From the IMG/VR virus record IMGVR_UViG_3300044816_000082, positions 1 through 64,000 of that record: a stretch of DNA of 64,000 bases. The stretch is one strand, 5' to 3'. A program made the translations under genes and the position numbers. The notes beneath the pieces were generated by a model. It did not search any database. It had not been told where the DNA came from and was given only the letters and a program-made list of their open reading frames with translations. This document shows positions 1 to 8,700 of the stretch, one piece after another. The stretch is from a virus. The first letter of the stretch is position 1; each line of letters begins with the position of its first letter.

Positions 1-720
1 GTACAGCAGATGGTCCGCGGCGAGCGACCCATGGTCCCCAACGTGTACCTGCCCGACACAGTCCCTATCCGCGTCCAGCTGAACCTCGCCTTCCCGAACG
101 GCTTGCCGCTTGCGCCGGGACACAACTCGGCCGTTGCTCTCAAGCGCCCGGGCATCGACCGCGGCGCACAGAAGCGCACCTACCTCACGCCCCTGCACAT
201 GGCCCGCTGGCTCGCCGCCGCCGACGAGTCCCCCGACGCCCTGCTGATGGGGCTGCTGCTCGGCGAGTGCGGCCTCCGCATCGGCGAGGCCACGGGGCTC
301 GACATCGAAGACCTCGGCGAGCACCGCGGCCACGACACCATGACCGTCCTCGGCAAGGGCAACAAGACCGCCGTCATCCCGATCCCCGTCCCCGTCATGC
401 GCGTCCTGCGGGACACCATCGGCGACCGGACCACCGGCCCGGTGCTGCTCAACAAGCGCGGCCGACGGATGACCCGGTCCAACGCTGGCTACCTGATCCG
501 CAAGGTCGCCCTCGCAGCGGGCGTCAGCACCGACATCAGCCCCCACACCTTCCGCAGGGTCATGATCACCACCGCCCTGCAGATGGGGATCCCCGTCCAC
601 AAGGTCCAGCTCGCCGCCCGGCACTCGAGCATCAACACCACGATGATCTACAACCGCTACGACGGCTTCGACGACCACGCCACCCACACCGTCGCCGGGT
701 TCTACAGCCAGTTCGCCTGA
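1..720 (+). CDS. Tyrosine recombinase (integrase), catalytic domain, 5' end cut by window
   Basis: Phage-integrase-family tyrosine recombinase, which would cut and rejoin phage and host attachment sites. The frame is open to the left edge, so the N-terminal DNA-binding arm may lie outside; ATGs at 10 and 31 are possible starts. All catalytic positions are visible: Arg in GLRIGE (about nt 277), Lys in GKGNK (about 355), HTFRR (about 545), His in ARHSS (about 620) and Tyr in MIYNRY (about 648). The domain therefore looks active. It stands directly before head-tail genes, an odd place for an integrase. A related copy lacking its N-terminal part is on the minus strand at 59576-60043. Confidence 0.85.
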   Translation, partial: VQQMVRGERPMVPNVYLPDTVPIRVQLNLAFPNGLPLAPGHNSAVALKRPGIDRGAQKRTYLTPLHMARWLAAADESPDALLMGLLLGECGLRIGEATGLDIEDLGEHRGHDTMTVLGKGNKTAVIPIPVPVMRVLRDTIGDRTTGPVLLNKRGRRMTRSNAGYLIRKVALAAGVSTDISPHTFRRVMITTALQMGIPVHKVQLAARHSSINTTMIYNRYDGFDDHATHTVAGFYSQFA

Positions 721-730
721 GCCGCTCGGA

Positions 731-759
731 GGACGTTCGGTGGGCCCCACCTCTACCTT
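731..759 (+). promoter_or_regulatory. Late-type promoter motif, copy 1
   Basis: GGACGTTC, 15 bases, TACCTT. Same spacing as seven other copies in the window. The GTG at 766 is only 6 bases after the -10, so the message would be nearly leaderless. Promoter activity is inferred from conservation and position. Confidence 0.5.
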
Positions 760-765
760 GAGCCG

Positions 766-1533
766 GTGAGCGCGAGACTGGGATGGGGCACACCTGGCGT
801 GGCGATGCTCGGCGACCCCGGGATCGTTGCCGCCGCCGCCACGTTCGTGGCCGCATCGCTGCTGCTCGTCCCGGGCTCACTTACCGTGCAGGGGTCAGCG
901 TCACTGTCGGCGCCGACGATCCTTACGGCAACCGGGTCGAGGACCGCCGCCGCGGCTGTCGCGCTGACCGCCCCGAGCAGCCTGCAGATCACCGAGCTGA
1001 TCACCGTGGTCGTCCGCACGGGGGTCCGGTCTGAGATAGCAGTCCCGGGCTATGCGATGCCCGGCATGGCTCTGCCGGGTGACCCCGGCCTCGTGGTCCC
1101 ACCTGCGCCCTTCACCGCCCCCACGGTCCTGACCGTCACAGGTGTGACCTCCCGTTTCGGAGCGGTCGTCCTCGCTGCCCCGACGGTGCTGTCGACGTCG
1201 GGCAATGTCACGCGGCTAGGCGCGACTGTCTTGACCGCGCCGACTGTCTTGACCGCGCCACCATCGGTCACAGCTCTCGGATTCTCGGCCCTCGCGGCGC
1301 CGACGGTGCTATCGATCGCGGCCGTCCTGACCCGGCAAGGCGCTGCGGTCCTGATCAGCCCGACAGCCCTGTCGGCACTGGGCGTCGACATCGTTTCCGT
1401 CCCGGTGGCACTGTCCTCGACCTCGCGGTTGACGGTGATTCCGCACATCATCCGGCTTCGGGGACCGAGCCACGGCCGGACCTTCCCGCTCGCGGGCCGA
1501 CCCACTCACGGTGAGGTGTTCGTCGGGGGGTAG
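766..1533 (+). CDS. Ala/Val/Thr-rich repeat protein in head-tail operon
   Basis: 255 residues, GTG start 6 bases after a promoter-like motif. No known domain recognised. The sequence is built of short repeats around APTVL or APTVLS, each followed by a turn and a valine-rich strand, which suggests a beta-rich fibrous or decoration protein. The N-terminal GVAMLGDPGI and the later GMALPGDPGL show an internal duplication of about 90 residues. Its place just before the head-tail adaptor suggests a virion component (inference). The C-terminus turns basic and glycine-rich. Confidence 0.7.
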   Translation: MSARLGWGTPGVAMLGDPGIVAAAATFVAASLLLVPGSLTVQGSASLSAPTILTATGSRTAAAAVALTAPSSLQITELITVVVRTGVRSEIAVPGYAMPGMALPGDPGLVVPPAPFTAPTVLTVTGVTSRFGAVVLAAPTVLSTSGNVTRLGATVLTAPTVLTAPPSVTALGFSALAAPTVLSIAAVLTRQGAAVLISPTALSALGVDIVSVPVALSSTSRLTVIPHIIRLRGPSHGRTFPLAGRPTHGEVFVGG

Positions 1534-1561
1534 GCGACATACAGCGCCGCGAGGGGGCACC

Positions 1562-2527
1562 ATGGCGGGCGTGCAGACCATCGACTACGTGCCGTTCAGC
1601 GATGACGGGCTGCCGCTCGACCTTGCACCGCAGGGCGGAACGGTCGACCGGCTGCAACTGTGGTTCGACCCGGGCATGACAGGTGCGGCTGCGGTCGACG
1701 TCGGACCCGCGACCCGCGTGACAGTCGCCGTCGGCGCGGGCTTCGCGTACCGCTTCCTCGTCGCCGAGGACATCATCGGCCGGTTCTACGGGCGCGTCAC
1801 TCTCACCCCGAGCGACGACGAGGGTGAGACGACGTTCGATGACAACCTCGTCACCGCGATTGATCTACCGACCACCGCACCGGGACGAATCTCGCCGTAC
1901 AGCCTCGCGATCCGGGCAGGCATCGCCGTCCCGACGCCCGCGCAGCTCGCGTTGTGGATCGACCTCATCGACGAGGCGTACGACGAGGTCGAGACGTTCC
2001 TCAACCGGCCCGCGCGGCTCACTGTCCTCACCGAATCGCTCAACGCCGCGCCCGGCGGGTGGCAGTTCCGGCACGACCCGGTGTGGAAGATCCTCAGTGC
2101 TGTCGCCCGCGATGACGGTCTGTACGACGTCACTTACCTGTGCGGGTTGCAGGACCCGATCGCGCTCAAGGCCATCGGGACCTACGTCAAGGCGAGTGCC
2201 CTCGAGAAGGCCCGGTGGACCCCCGGCAGCGGCATGCGTCCCTACGTCAACACGGTCAGCGTCGAAGGGCAGTCGGTCACGTTCGGGGGCACCGCCGGCC
2301 CCGGTGGGGCGCACCCCACCATGGGCGCAGCAGCCGGAGCTCCCCCGACCCTGCGAACCCTGAGCAAGTGGAAACGACGAGGCGTCTACAGCCGTCCCCG
2401 GTTTAGCGGGTACGCCCCGAGCGGCAGCTCCTGGGAAGGGACGGGGCCCAACGCCGGGGACGCCCGCTACGACATCACAGGATGGGGCGGCGGTACGAGC
2501 GGCATCGTCTACGGGGGCGGACTGTGA
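1562..2527 (+). CDS. Putative head-tail adaptor (connector) protein
   Basis: 321 residues from the ATG after GAGGGGG; an upstream in-frame GTG at 1511 lies inside the previous gene and is less likely. The middle part has the helical pattern of siphovirus connector proteins (around LALWIDLIDEAYDEVETFL), which fit between portal and tail. The C-terminal third is glycine-rich and of low complexity. It overlaps the next gene by 4 bases (GTGA), as expected for a head-tail operon. The family call rests on helix pattern and position, not on a recognised signature. Confidence 0.55.
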   Translation: MAGVQTIDYVPFSDDGLPLDLAPQGGTVDRLQLWFDPGMTGAAAVDVGPATRVTVAVGAGFAYRFLVAEDIIGRFYGRVTLTPSDDEGETTFDDNLVTAIDLPTTAPGRISPYSLAIRAGIAVPTPAQLALWIDLIDEAYDEVETFLNRPARLTVLTESLNAAPGGWQFRHDPVWKILSAVARDDGLYDVTYLCGLQDPIALKAIGTYVKASALEKARWTPGSGMRPYVNTVSVEGQSVTFGGTAGPGGAHPTMGAAAGAPPTLRTLSKWKRRGVYSRPRFSGYAPSGSSWEGTGPNAGDARYDITGWGGGTSGIVYGGGL

Positions 2528-2862
2528 TCTTCCTCCCCGACGGGCAGTACACCGTCATCCCGAACACCGAAGTGCTCACCCCCCAAGGCAACATCCGACG
2601 CAGCTACGACCCCACCACCGCACGGGGACCGTGGAACGGTCGGCGGATCCGCCAAACCGACCCGGCGAACTGGCACGTCGCGGTTGAACCCGAGGCGTGG
2701 CCGGTGAACAGGCTCGATCTAGTGCGGTTCCCCGACGGCCGGGAAGTCGTCGTGCAGACCGCGGAGTACCGCGGTCCCACCCCCGGCACGTCCGACGCTG
2801 ACATCGTGGCGTTCGTCCAGATCGAGGGCCGGATGCGTGACGCAGCGCAACAACCGACGTGA
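2524..2862 (+). CDS. Putative head-tail stopper or second connector protein
   Basis: 112 residues from a GTG overlapping the previous stop by 4 bases. It is predicted beta-rich, with alternating hydrophobic strands around LDLVRFPDGREVVVQ, like the small barrel proteins that close the connector of siphoviruses. It sits between the adaptor and the gp10-like gene, the usual place for a stopper. Length and order support the call; no specific motif does. Confidence 0.5.
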   Translation: MIFLPDGQYTVIPNTEVLTPQGNIRRSYDPTTARGPWNGRRIRQTDPANWHVAVEPEAWPVNRLDLVRFPDGREVVVQTAEYRGPTPGTSDADIVAFVQIEGRMRDAAQQPT

Positions 2863-3230
2863 GCCACTACGAACCCCCCGACCCGGCAACGCTGAACCGG
2901 GAGGTCGCCCACGGGTCGGTGCTCCCGGAGGTACTTCGTACGCAGGTCGGGATCCGCACCAAAGGGAAACGGAACGCCCGGATCCGAACGGGCCGGATGC
3001 GTTACGAGATCGAGGCTGACAAGCCCCGCGAGGAAGGTACCCGCGTCCACGGCATCGTCCACTCAAGCGCGATTGACCCTGACCGACCGACCGTCGACTA
3101 TGCCTGCTTTCAGGAGTTCGGGACTCGGTACATCACCCCGAATGCGCACATGCGGAAGGCAGCGCGGGCGGAAGCGGCCGAGCGGGGACATCGGTATGAC
3201 CCACGTCCTGATCCGTGGCCGCACCGCTAA
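2859..3230 (+). CDS. HK97 gp10-like tail completion protein
   Basis: 123 residues, GTG start overlapping the previous stop. The C-terminal segment FQEFGTRYITPNAHMRKA matches the typical pattern of the HK97 gp10 family (aromatic-x-E-F-G-T followed by P and an M-R-x-A helix). These proteins complete the tail or neck and help it join the head. The N-terminal half carries basic beta strands, also normal for the family. Confidence 0.7.
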   Translation: MSHYEPPDPATLNREVAHGSVLPEVLRTQVGIRTKGKRNARIRTGRMRYEIEADKPREEGTRVHGIVHSSAIDPDRPTVDYACFQEFGTRYITPNAHMRKAARAEAAERGHRYDPRPDPWPHR

Positions 3231-3234
3231 GGCG

Positions 3235-3263
3235 CGACCCTGCCGATGCTTGGGCGCTACCGT
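3235..3263 (+). promoter_or_regulatory. Late-type promoter motif, copy 2
   Basis: CGACCCTG, 15 bases, TACCGT, placed 28 bases before the ATG at 3292 in a short gap between tail genes. Spacing matches the other copies exactly. Confidence 0.5.
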
Positions 3264-3291
3264 CGCGGCACACCGATCCTGCGGAGGAAAC

Positions 3292-3555
3292 ATGCCCGGA
3301 CGTCGTCGTACCAGCCCAAGCGCTGCTGCTGAGGGTGATGTGACGCTCAAGCTCGCTCATCACCTCAACGAGGGGAACCCCTACACGGGGGAGGCGCAGA
3401 TCCCCGGTGACGAGGTGGTCCTTCCCCGCGCGCAGGCCGCGAGCCTGATCGCGTCGGGATACGCCGCGGTCGACGCGGAGGACCCGGTCGCGGTCGCGGT
3501 CGCGCTCGGGGACCCGGCGCCGCACGATGACGCCGGCGGAGAACCGGACGCGTGA
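3292..3555 (+). CDS. Small tail-region protein, unknown function
   Basis: 87 residues. The ATG after GCGGAGGAAA is chosen; upstream in-frame codons belong to the gp10-like gene in another frame. After a basic N-terminus it has a hydrophobic middle (VVLPRAQAASLIASGYAAV) and an acidic, proline-containing tail. Small proteins of this shape occur between gp10 and the tail terminator in other actinophages, but no role is known to me. It overlaps the next gene by 4 bases. Confidence 0.65.
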   Translation: MPGRRRTSPSAAAEGDVTLKLAHHLNEGNPYTGEAQIPGDEVVLPRAQAASLIASGYAAVDAEDPVAVAVALGDPAPHDDAGGEPDA

Positions 3556-4031
3556 CCCGCCCCGGGACCGCAGCGGAAACCGACCCGCTCGCGATCGTCC
3601 GGGCGCACCTGATCGGGCACGCCGCGGTCGACGCGGAACTCGCGCGGCACATCAGCGGTGGTGACGACAGCCTCGGGGGAACCGGTGAGCGGATCCTGAC
3701 CGTCGTCCGCCCGCCGTACCCGATGCTGCGGATCGCGCTCCTCAACCACGACCCCGGGGAGATGCTGTGGCGCAGCGTGGCCGACGTCCAGATCGAGGCG
3801 TGGGGCGACACCGACGGCACCATCACCGGCGATGACCTCCGCCGGCTGCTCATGGTCGCGATGACAGCGTGCAAGGACTTGGAGACCAGGACCTACCGGC
3901 CAGACGAACCGGTGGTGAACCACGTCCAAGGCGGCGGCCCCGGCGCACCGTTGGAAGACCCCGATACCAAGCAGCTCTACTACGTCGGGTCGGTGGCGCT
4001 CACCTTGCACCCGGCGTTCGCGGTGACGTAG
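3552..4031 (+). CDS. Putative tail terminator protein
   Basis: 159 residues, GTG start overlapping the previous stop. Position between the gp10-like gene and the major tail protein, the length and a mixed alpha/beta pattern with a central strand pair (around MLRIALLNHD and ADVQIEAWGD) fit the gpU-like tail terminators that stop tail-tube growth and dock it to the head. The call rests mostly on order. Confidence 0.6.
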   Translation: MTRPGTAAETDPLAIVRAHLIGHAAVDAELARHISGGDDSLGGTGERILTVVRPPYPMLRIALLNHDPGEMLWRSVADVQIEAWGDTDGTITGDDLRRLLMVAMTACKDLETRTYRPDEPVVNHVQGGGPGAPLEDPDTKQLYYVGSVALTLHPAFAVT

Positions 4032-4034
4032 GCG

Positions 4035-4063
4035 CGACGTTGCCCACGTCCGCGCTTTAGCCT
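4035..4063 (+). promoter_or_regulatory. Late-type promoter motif, copy 3
   Basis: CGACGTTG, 15 bases, TAGCCT, 41 bases before the major tail protein start. This is the best-conserved copy. Confidence 0.6.
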
Positions 4064-4104
4064 CCCGGCGAGAGGTCCGAACCGCTAACCGGAGGTCCAC
4101 CCCG

Positions 4105-4698
4105 ATGACGACAGACGCAAACAGGATCGTGATTGCCGGTGTGGCGCGCATCCACCTCGGCCCCACAGGCACCGTCGCTCCCGTCGACGCGGTCGTCACC
4201 CCCGGCACCGGATGGCGTGAGGTCGGGCTGACCACGCAGGACAGCCTCGCGTTCACGACCGCTCCCACGTTCGGGCAGGTCCGGTCCCACCAGTCGGGCT
4301 TCCCGACCCGCAACTTCCAGCAGACCGACGCGGCCCGCGTCGACGTCGACCTGCAGGAGTTCAGCGGCGCCAACATCCTCGCCGTCAACGGCGGCGGGGT
4401 CCTGACACAGGTCGTGGCCCCGTCCGTCGGCCCGCCGGTCGTCGCTGGGGTGTGGAAGTACAGCCCCCCCGCGATCGGTGGCCGGTCCAACATCGCGGCC
4501 CTCGCGACCGTCACCGACGGCGCGAAGCACTATCGGTACGTCGTACCGCTGTGCTTCCAAGACGCCGGCGTCACCGAGAAACTCACGAAGACCGCCGAGA
4601 CAACCCTGCCTCTGCGGCTCCAAGTCATCGGATCCGACGGCGTCGACCCGTACTACATCCTTACCGATGACCCCTCGTGGAGCCCGACCGCGGGCTGA
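4105..4698 (+). CDS. Major tail protein
   Basis: 197 residues, ATG after CCGGAGG. Tail-tube subunit: glycine- and threonine-rich beta structure, an N-terminal RIHLGPTG segment and a long TTQDSLAFTTAP stretch, as in siphovirus tube proteins. It has its own promoter-like motif and a strong hairpin terminator behind it, which suits a protein needed in many copies. The tail chaperones and tape measure follow in standard order. Confidence 0.8.
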   Translation: MTTDANRIVIAGVARIHLGPTGTVAPVDAVVTPGTGWREVGLTTQDSLAFTTAPTFGQVRSHQSGFPTRNFQQTDAARVDVDLQEFSGANILAVNGGGVLTQVVAPSVGPPVVAGVWKYSPPAIGGRSNIAALATVTDGAKHYRYVVPLCFQDAGVTEKLTKTAETTLPLRLQVIGSDGVDPYYILTDDPSWSPTAG

Positions 4699-4712
4699 CC
4701 TCAAGCGCCGAG

Positions 4713-4744
4713 CGGCCACTGCCCCGACCGGGCGGTGGCCGTTT
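4713..4744 (+). terminator. Intrinsic terminator after major tail protein
   Basis: A 12-base-pair stem (4713-4724 with 4730-4741, one G-T pair) and a 5-base loop, followed by TTT. It would separate the abundant tube message from the chaperone operon. Confidence 0.75.
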
Positions 4745-4759
4745 GTGCGCTCAGCCTCG

Positions 4760-4788
4760 CGACGTTCGGGGGTCGGGTGCGGCATCCT
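4760..4788 (+). promoter_or_regulatory. Late-type promoter motif, copy 4
   Basis: CGACGTTC, 15 bases, CATCCT, just after the terminator and 37 bases before the chaperone ATG, so transcription can restart here. Confidence 0.5.
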
Positions 4789-4825
4789 CGCCCCTGACCG
4801 ACCCACACCGGACAGGAGACATCCC

Positions 4826-5434
4826 ATGACCGAACCGACCACCACGCCGACCGTCAACGACGGCGTGATCGACCTCAACGCGAGCCGAGCAGCTCGCCGC
4901 GAAGGCAAGGCACGCGAGCTCCGCATCACCCTCGGGGACGCACACATCACCCTCCCCCCCGAGTTCCCTCTCGACGCCCTCAGCCCCCTCACCGACGTCG
5001 ACCTCGACCTCGGGATGGTGGTGGCAGCACGCGACCCTGAGCAGATGCTGAGGGACCTCGCGACGGCCCGCCCCGCGATCGTCGTGGAGGCCGTGAAAGC
5101 AGGCAAGGCCGTGCTCGAGGGCCTGTTCTGCTCCTGCGGTGCCTACGTCGCGAACCTCTCGCTGCTACCCGGGGAGGACCGTGAGGCGCACGAGGAATGC
5201 CAGTGGTCCGCGTTCATCGCGGAACGCCCGAGCGGGCAGGACCTGGCAGCGCTTGGTAAGGGCCTGCTCGCCGCGTACGGGGTGAGCCTGGGGGAAGCGC
5301 TCGCGTCCTCCGGCTCTGCTGGGAGCGGTGGGACGACGTCGAGGCAGACCTCCAGCGGTACTACCACCTCGACGCGCGCCAAGCGTGGGAAACGAACCGT
5401 GCAGGCGGTCCCCGCCTCGGTTTCCGTCGGCTAG
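4826..5434 (+). CDS. Tail assembly chaperone, gpG-like
   Basis: 202 residues from the ATG after GACAGGAGA. It is an acidic helical protein with a middle segment rich in Leu and Asp (PLTDVDLDLGMVV). Such chaperones bind the tape measure and recruit tube subunits. A slippery site at 5290-5296 lets ribosomes shift to the -1 frame to make a longer G-T fusion; unshifted ribosomes continue into a Ser/Gly/Thr-rich tail and stop at 5434. Position before the tape measure is canonical. Confidence 0.8.
   Translation: MTEPTTTPTVNDGVIDLNASRAARREGKARELRITLGDAHITLPPEFPLDALSPLTDVDLDLGMVVAARDPEQMLRDLATARPAIVVEAVKAGKAVLEGLFCSCGAYVANLSLLPGEDREAHEECQWSAFIAERPSGQDLAALGKGLLAAYGVSLGEALASSGSAGSGGTTSRQTSSGTTTSTRAKRGKRTVQAVPASVSVG
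5290..5296 (+). promoter_or_regulatory. -1 ribosomal frameshift site
   Basis: Heptamer GGGGGAA read G GGG GAA in the zero frame. Slipping back one base keeps GGG in the P site and pairs GGA in the A site. The -1 frame then stays open to 5706. GGGGGAA is a known type of slippery sequence in phage tail chaperone genes. Confidence 0.7.
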
Positions 5435-5706
5435 TCGCGCTGCTTGACCGTCTCCCACCGGAGGCGTTGACACGACAGGAGGCCGGGGAACGTGACGAGT
5501 GGTGGAGCGTCAACACCGAACTGCTCGCGCAGCTCGTGGAGGCAGTGACCGTGCTCGCTGCTGACCGCCGGTACGAACAGCCCCGGCAGATCCCACGGCC
5601 GAGCGACCGCCGGCGACGTCGGCATGGTCCCTCGAGGCAGGGTAGTAACGGCACGTCCTCCCCCGCGGAGGTCATGGCGTTCTTTGCAGGGAAGGTCCAC
5701 GGGTGA
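5293..5706 (+). CDS. Tail assembly chaperone, gpT-like -1 extension
   Basis: 137 codons in the -1 frame, read only after the frameshift, giving a fusion of about 293 residues with the first 156 of gpG. The frame has chaperone-type content from the slip onward (WERWDDVEADLQRYYHL, then ALTRQEAGERDEWW) and no start codon of its own with a good ribosome site before this block. The tail is basic and then helical, ending in a GTGA overlap with the tape measure gene. The fused form normally links tape measure and tube subunits. Confidence 0.75.
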   Translation, partial: GSARVLRLCWERWDDVEADLQRYYHLDARQAWETNRAGGPRLGFRRLVALLDRLPPEALTRQEAGERDEWWSVNTELLAQLVEAVTVLAADRRYEQPRQIPRPSDRRRRRHGPSRQGSNGTSSPAEVMAFFAGKVHG

Positions 5707-8700
5707 CTGACTACGGCGGCGGTCGCGTCGTCATCGACGTCGTGGGGGACACGAAGAACTTCACTCGTGACCTCCAGGCGAAGGTCGACGCGGCCGTCTC
5801 CGGTGTCCACGCGCACGTCAAGGTCGGGGATGCCGGGCACGCCGCGGTCGTCCCGGTCGAACCCGAACTTGCTCACGGAGCTGAGGAACGACTCCGGACC
5901 AAGATCGAGGCTGCGGAGGCACGCCTCACGTCGCGGAGCAAAGCCGCGATCGTCAACCTCGAACTGAACAACACGAGCGCCGCTGAGCTCAACGCGAAGG
6001 TACGGGCCGCGATCGACACTGCCGACGCGGGCAGCGAGATCCACGTCAAGGCGAAGGTCGCTGACGGTAGCTACGAACGGATCCGGTTCGAGCTCGCCAG
6101 GTACCAGGAACTCGCCCGCGCGCATGACCTCACGATCAAGGTCGACATCGATCGGTCCAAGACCGACGAGGCCAAGAACGGGTTCGAGAGCCTCATCGGG
6201 GTCGTCGACAAGACCGGGGGGGTGTTCCTCGGTCTCGCGGGCGGCGGCCTACCTGGCATCGCGATGCTCGCCGGGATGACAGGAGCGATCGGGCCGCTGA
6301 TCGGTGCGCTCGGTGGACTCGTCGCGGGGATCGCCCCGGCGATCGGAGCGCTCGCCGCGATCCCCGCCGCAGTAGGTGTCGCCGGCGGGGCGATGCTGTC
6401 CCTCAAACTCGGGATCGGGGACGCCCTCAAGGGAGCGGGTGCGCTCGAGTCAGCGCAGAAGACCGCGGGGACAAGCGCACAGTCGAACGCGAACGCGCAG
6501 CGATCCGCCGCGCAGGCCGTCGTGTCAGCGAACCAAGCCGTGCAGTCCGCCGAGCAGCGGCTGCGGGACACCACGATCACGAACGCGGAGCAGATCAAGG
6601 CCGCGAAGCAGACGCTCGCGAACGCTCAGCAACAGGCATCGCTCAATCAGGTCAGCGCGATCCGGAACATGCAGAACGCCGAGTACGCGTACGCGGCGAC
6701 GACCCGGCAGGTCCGGGATGCTGTCATCGCGCTCGACAGGGCACGCCAGGACGCTGCCCGTAACCTCCAAGATCAGGCGAACGCGGCGAAGGACGCGGAC
6801 CTGAGTGCGCAGCAAGCGCAACTTGCGTTGAAACAGGCGCAACTCAATGCTGCTCAGGTCGCGGGTAACCCCAACAGCACCGCGTTGCAGATCGCTGAGG
6901 CGAACCTCGCGGTCGAGGAAGCGCAGCAGCACCTGACAGAGGCGCAGCTCGCAGCTCAACGCGCCGCGGCGGACAACACGAAAGCGCAGAAGGCGGGGGT
7001 CGACGGCAACGCGCAGGTCAAGAGCGCGACGCAGCAGCTCGCGGACGCGCAGCACAGCCAGCGGTTGCAGGAGGTCGGGCTCGCGGACCTGCGCGCCGCC
7101 AACGCCCGCCAGGCCGTTGCGGACACCCGCTCGATCGCGAACGCTCAGCAGAGCCTTGGGGACACCTACCGCACCACAAGCGAGGCGAGCGCAAGCGCGG
7201 TGCAGGCCGTCGCGAACAGCCAGCAGTCGCTCGCGAACGCGATCCGGTCGCAGCAGCAGCAGTCATCGGCGTACGCGCTCACGACGACGAACGCCCTCAA
7301 GGGCCTCGATGCGCAGCAACAGGCATTCGCGCGGACCGTCGTGGCCTTCCACGACGGTCCCCTCAAGCAGCTCAAGAAGGCCGCCGCTGACGCGCTGCTC
7401 CCCGGTCTCGGGGATGCGCTCCGGACGTTAGGACAACCAGGGGGGCTGTTCAGCGCTCTCGGGAGCGTCGTGACGTCCACAGGTGGGGCGCTAGGCGATA
7501 TGGCGCGGCAAGGCGCAACGCTGCTCTCGAGCGGCCCGTTCCACCGGGACCTGACGACGATCGGGAAGAACAACGTCGGGATCATCAACAGCGTCGGGGC
7601 GGGACTGCGGTACGTCCTCGACGCGGCCCGGTCCCTTGCGGTCGCTGGCGCGCCTCTCGTCCAGTTCTTCGCGGACACCTTCCGGGACGGAGCGAAGCAC
7701 CTCGACACGTGGGTGCAGAAGGCGCGCGGGACCGGGGCGCTCACGAAGTTCTTCGAGCAGGTGCAGCACACCCTGACCGACCTCGGACACATCCTGCGGG
7801 ACGTCACCGTCGGGATCTCACACTTCTTTGGCGCCGGGATCCCGTCCGGCACGGGGCTGCTCGACAGCCTCGCGAAGGCTGCTGCTCACTTCCGTGCCCT
7901 CACCGGAACCCCTGAGGCGCAGGCGAAGTTCGCGAAGTTCTTCGCTGACACGGCAGGTGCAGCACGTGCCCTCGGGACAGCCTTCACGACGTTGGTGGCG
8001 GACTTCTCAAAGATCAGCGGGGCGAACGCCGGGGCGCTCACCGGGATCCTGCAGGGCCTCGCGAAAGCACTACCTGCCCTGTCGGTCGCGCTGTCCGGGT
8101 TCGGGTCCGGCGCCGGTGGAGGCGCGTCCGTCATCAGCTCGCTGTTCGGGTTGCTCGGGAAGGCATCGGGGGCCTCCGGGATCCTCGGTGACGTCGTTGG
8201 GGGTCTGCTCAAGTTCGGTGGTGCACTCGCCGGCATCGCGGCCGTCGCGAAGCTCAGCGGCCTGCTCAGCATCGGGCGGTTCTTGTTCTCCCTCGGTGGT
8301 GAGGAGGGCAAGATCGCGAAGGTCGCCGCTGCGTTCACCACGCTGCGTGAGGCGCTGTTCGGGGTCGCTGCTGCGGAGGGCGTCGTCGCGAAGGAAGGAC
8401 TCCTACAGGCCATTGCAACGAAGATCATGACAGCGGCGCAGTGGGCGTTCAACGTTGCCATGGACGCCAACCCGGTAACCCTGGTCATCATCGCGATCAT
8501 CGCCTTGGCCGTCGGGCTTTACGAGCTCTACAAGCACAGCTCCGCCGTGCGTGCTGTGTTCAACGCGATCGGAGGGTTCCTCAAGGACGTGTTCCTGGGC
8601 GCGGTCCACGCTGTCGGGACGGCCTTCTCGTTCGTCACCCACCACCTCAAACTGTTCGGGGAGGTGCTGCTACTCACGCTCGGGCCGCTCGGGCTCATCA

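Noticed and set aside
1060-1400. Spaced repeats that could be mistaken for a CRISPR array
   Set aside because: They are in-frame protein repeats (APTVL units) of uneven length and sequence, with no conserved direct repeat or cas genes.
4057-5106. 349-codon minus-strand frame opposite the tail genes
   Set aside because: Antisense to two supported tail genes; long antisense frames are expected at this G+C. Several others of the same kind (9045-10490, 10477-11409, 23770-24843, 25403-26515) were rejected for the same reason.
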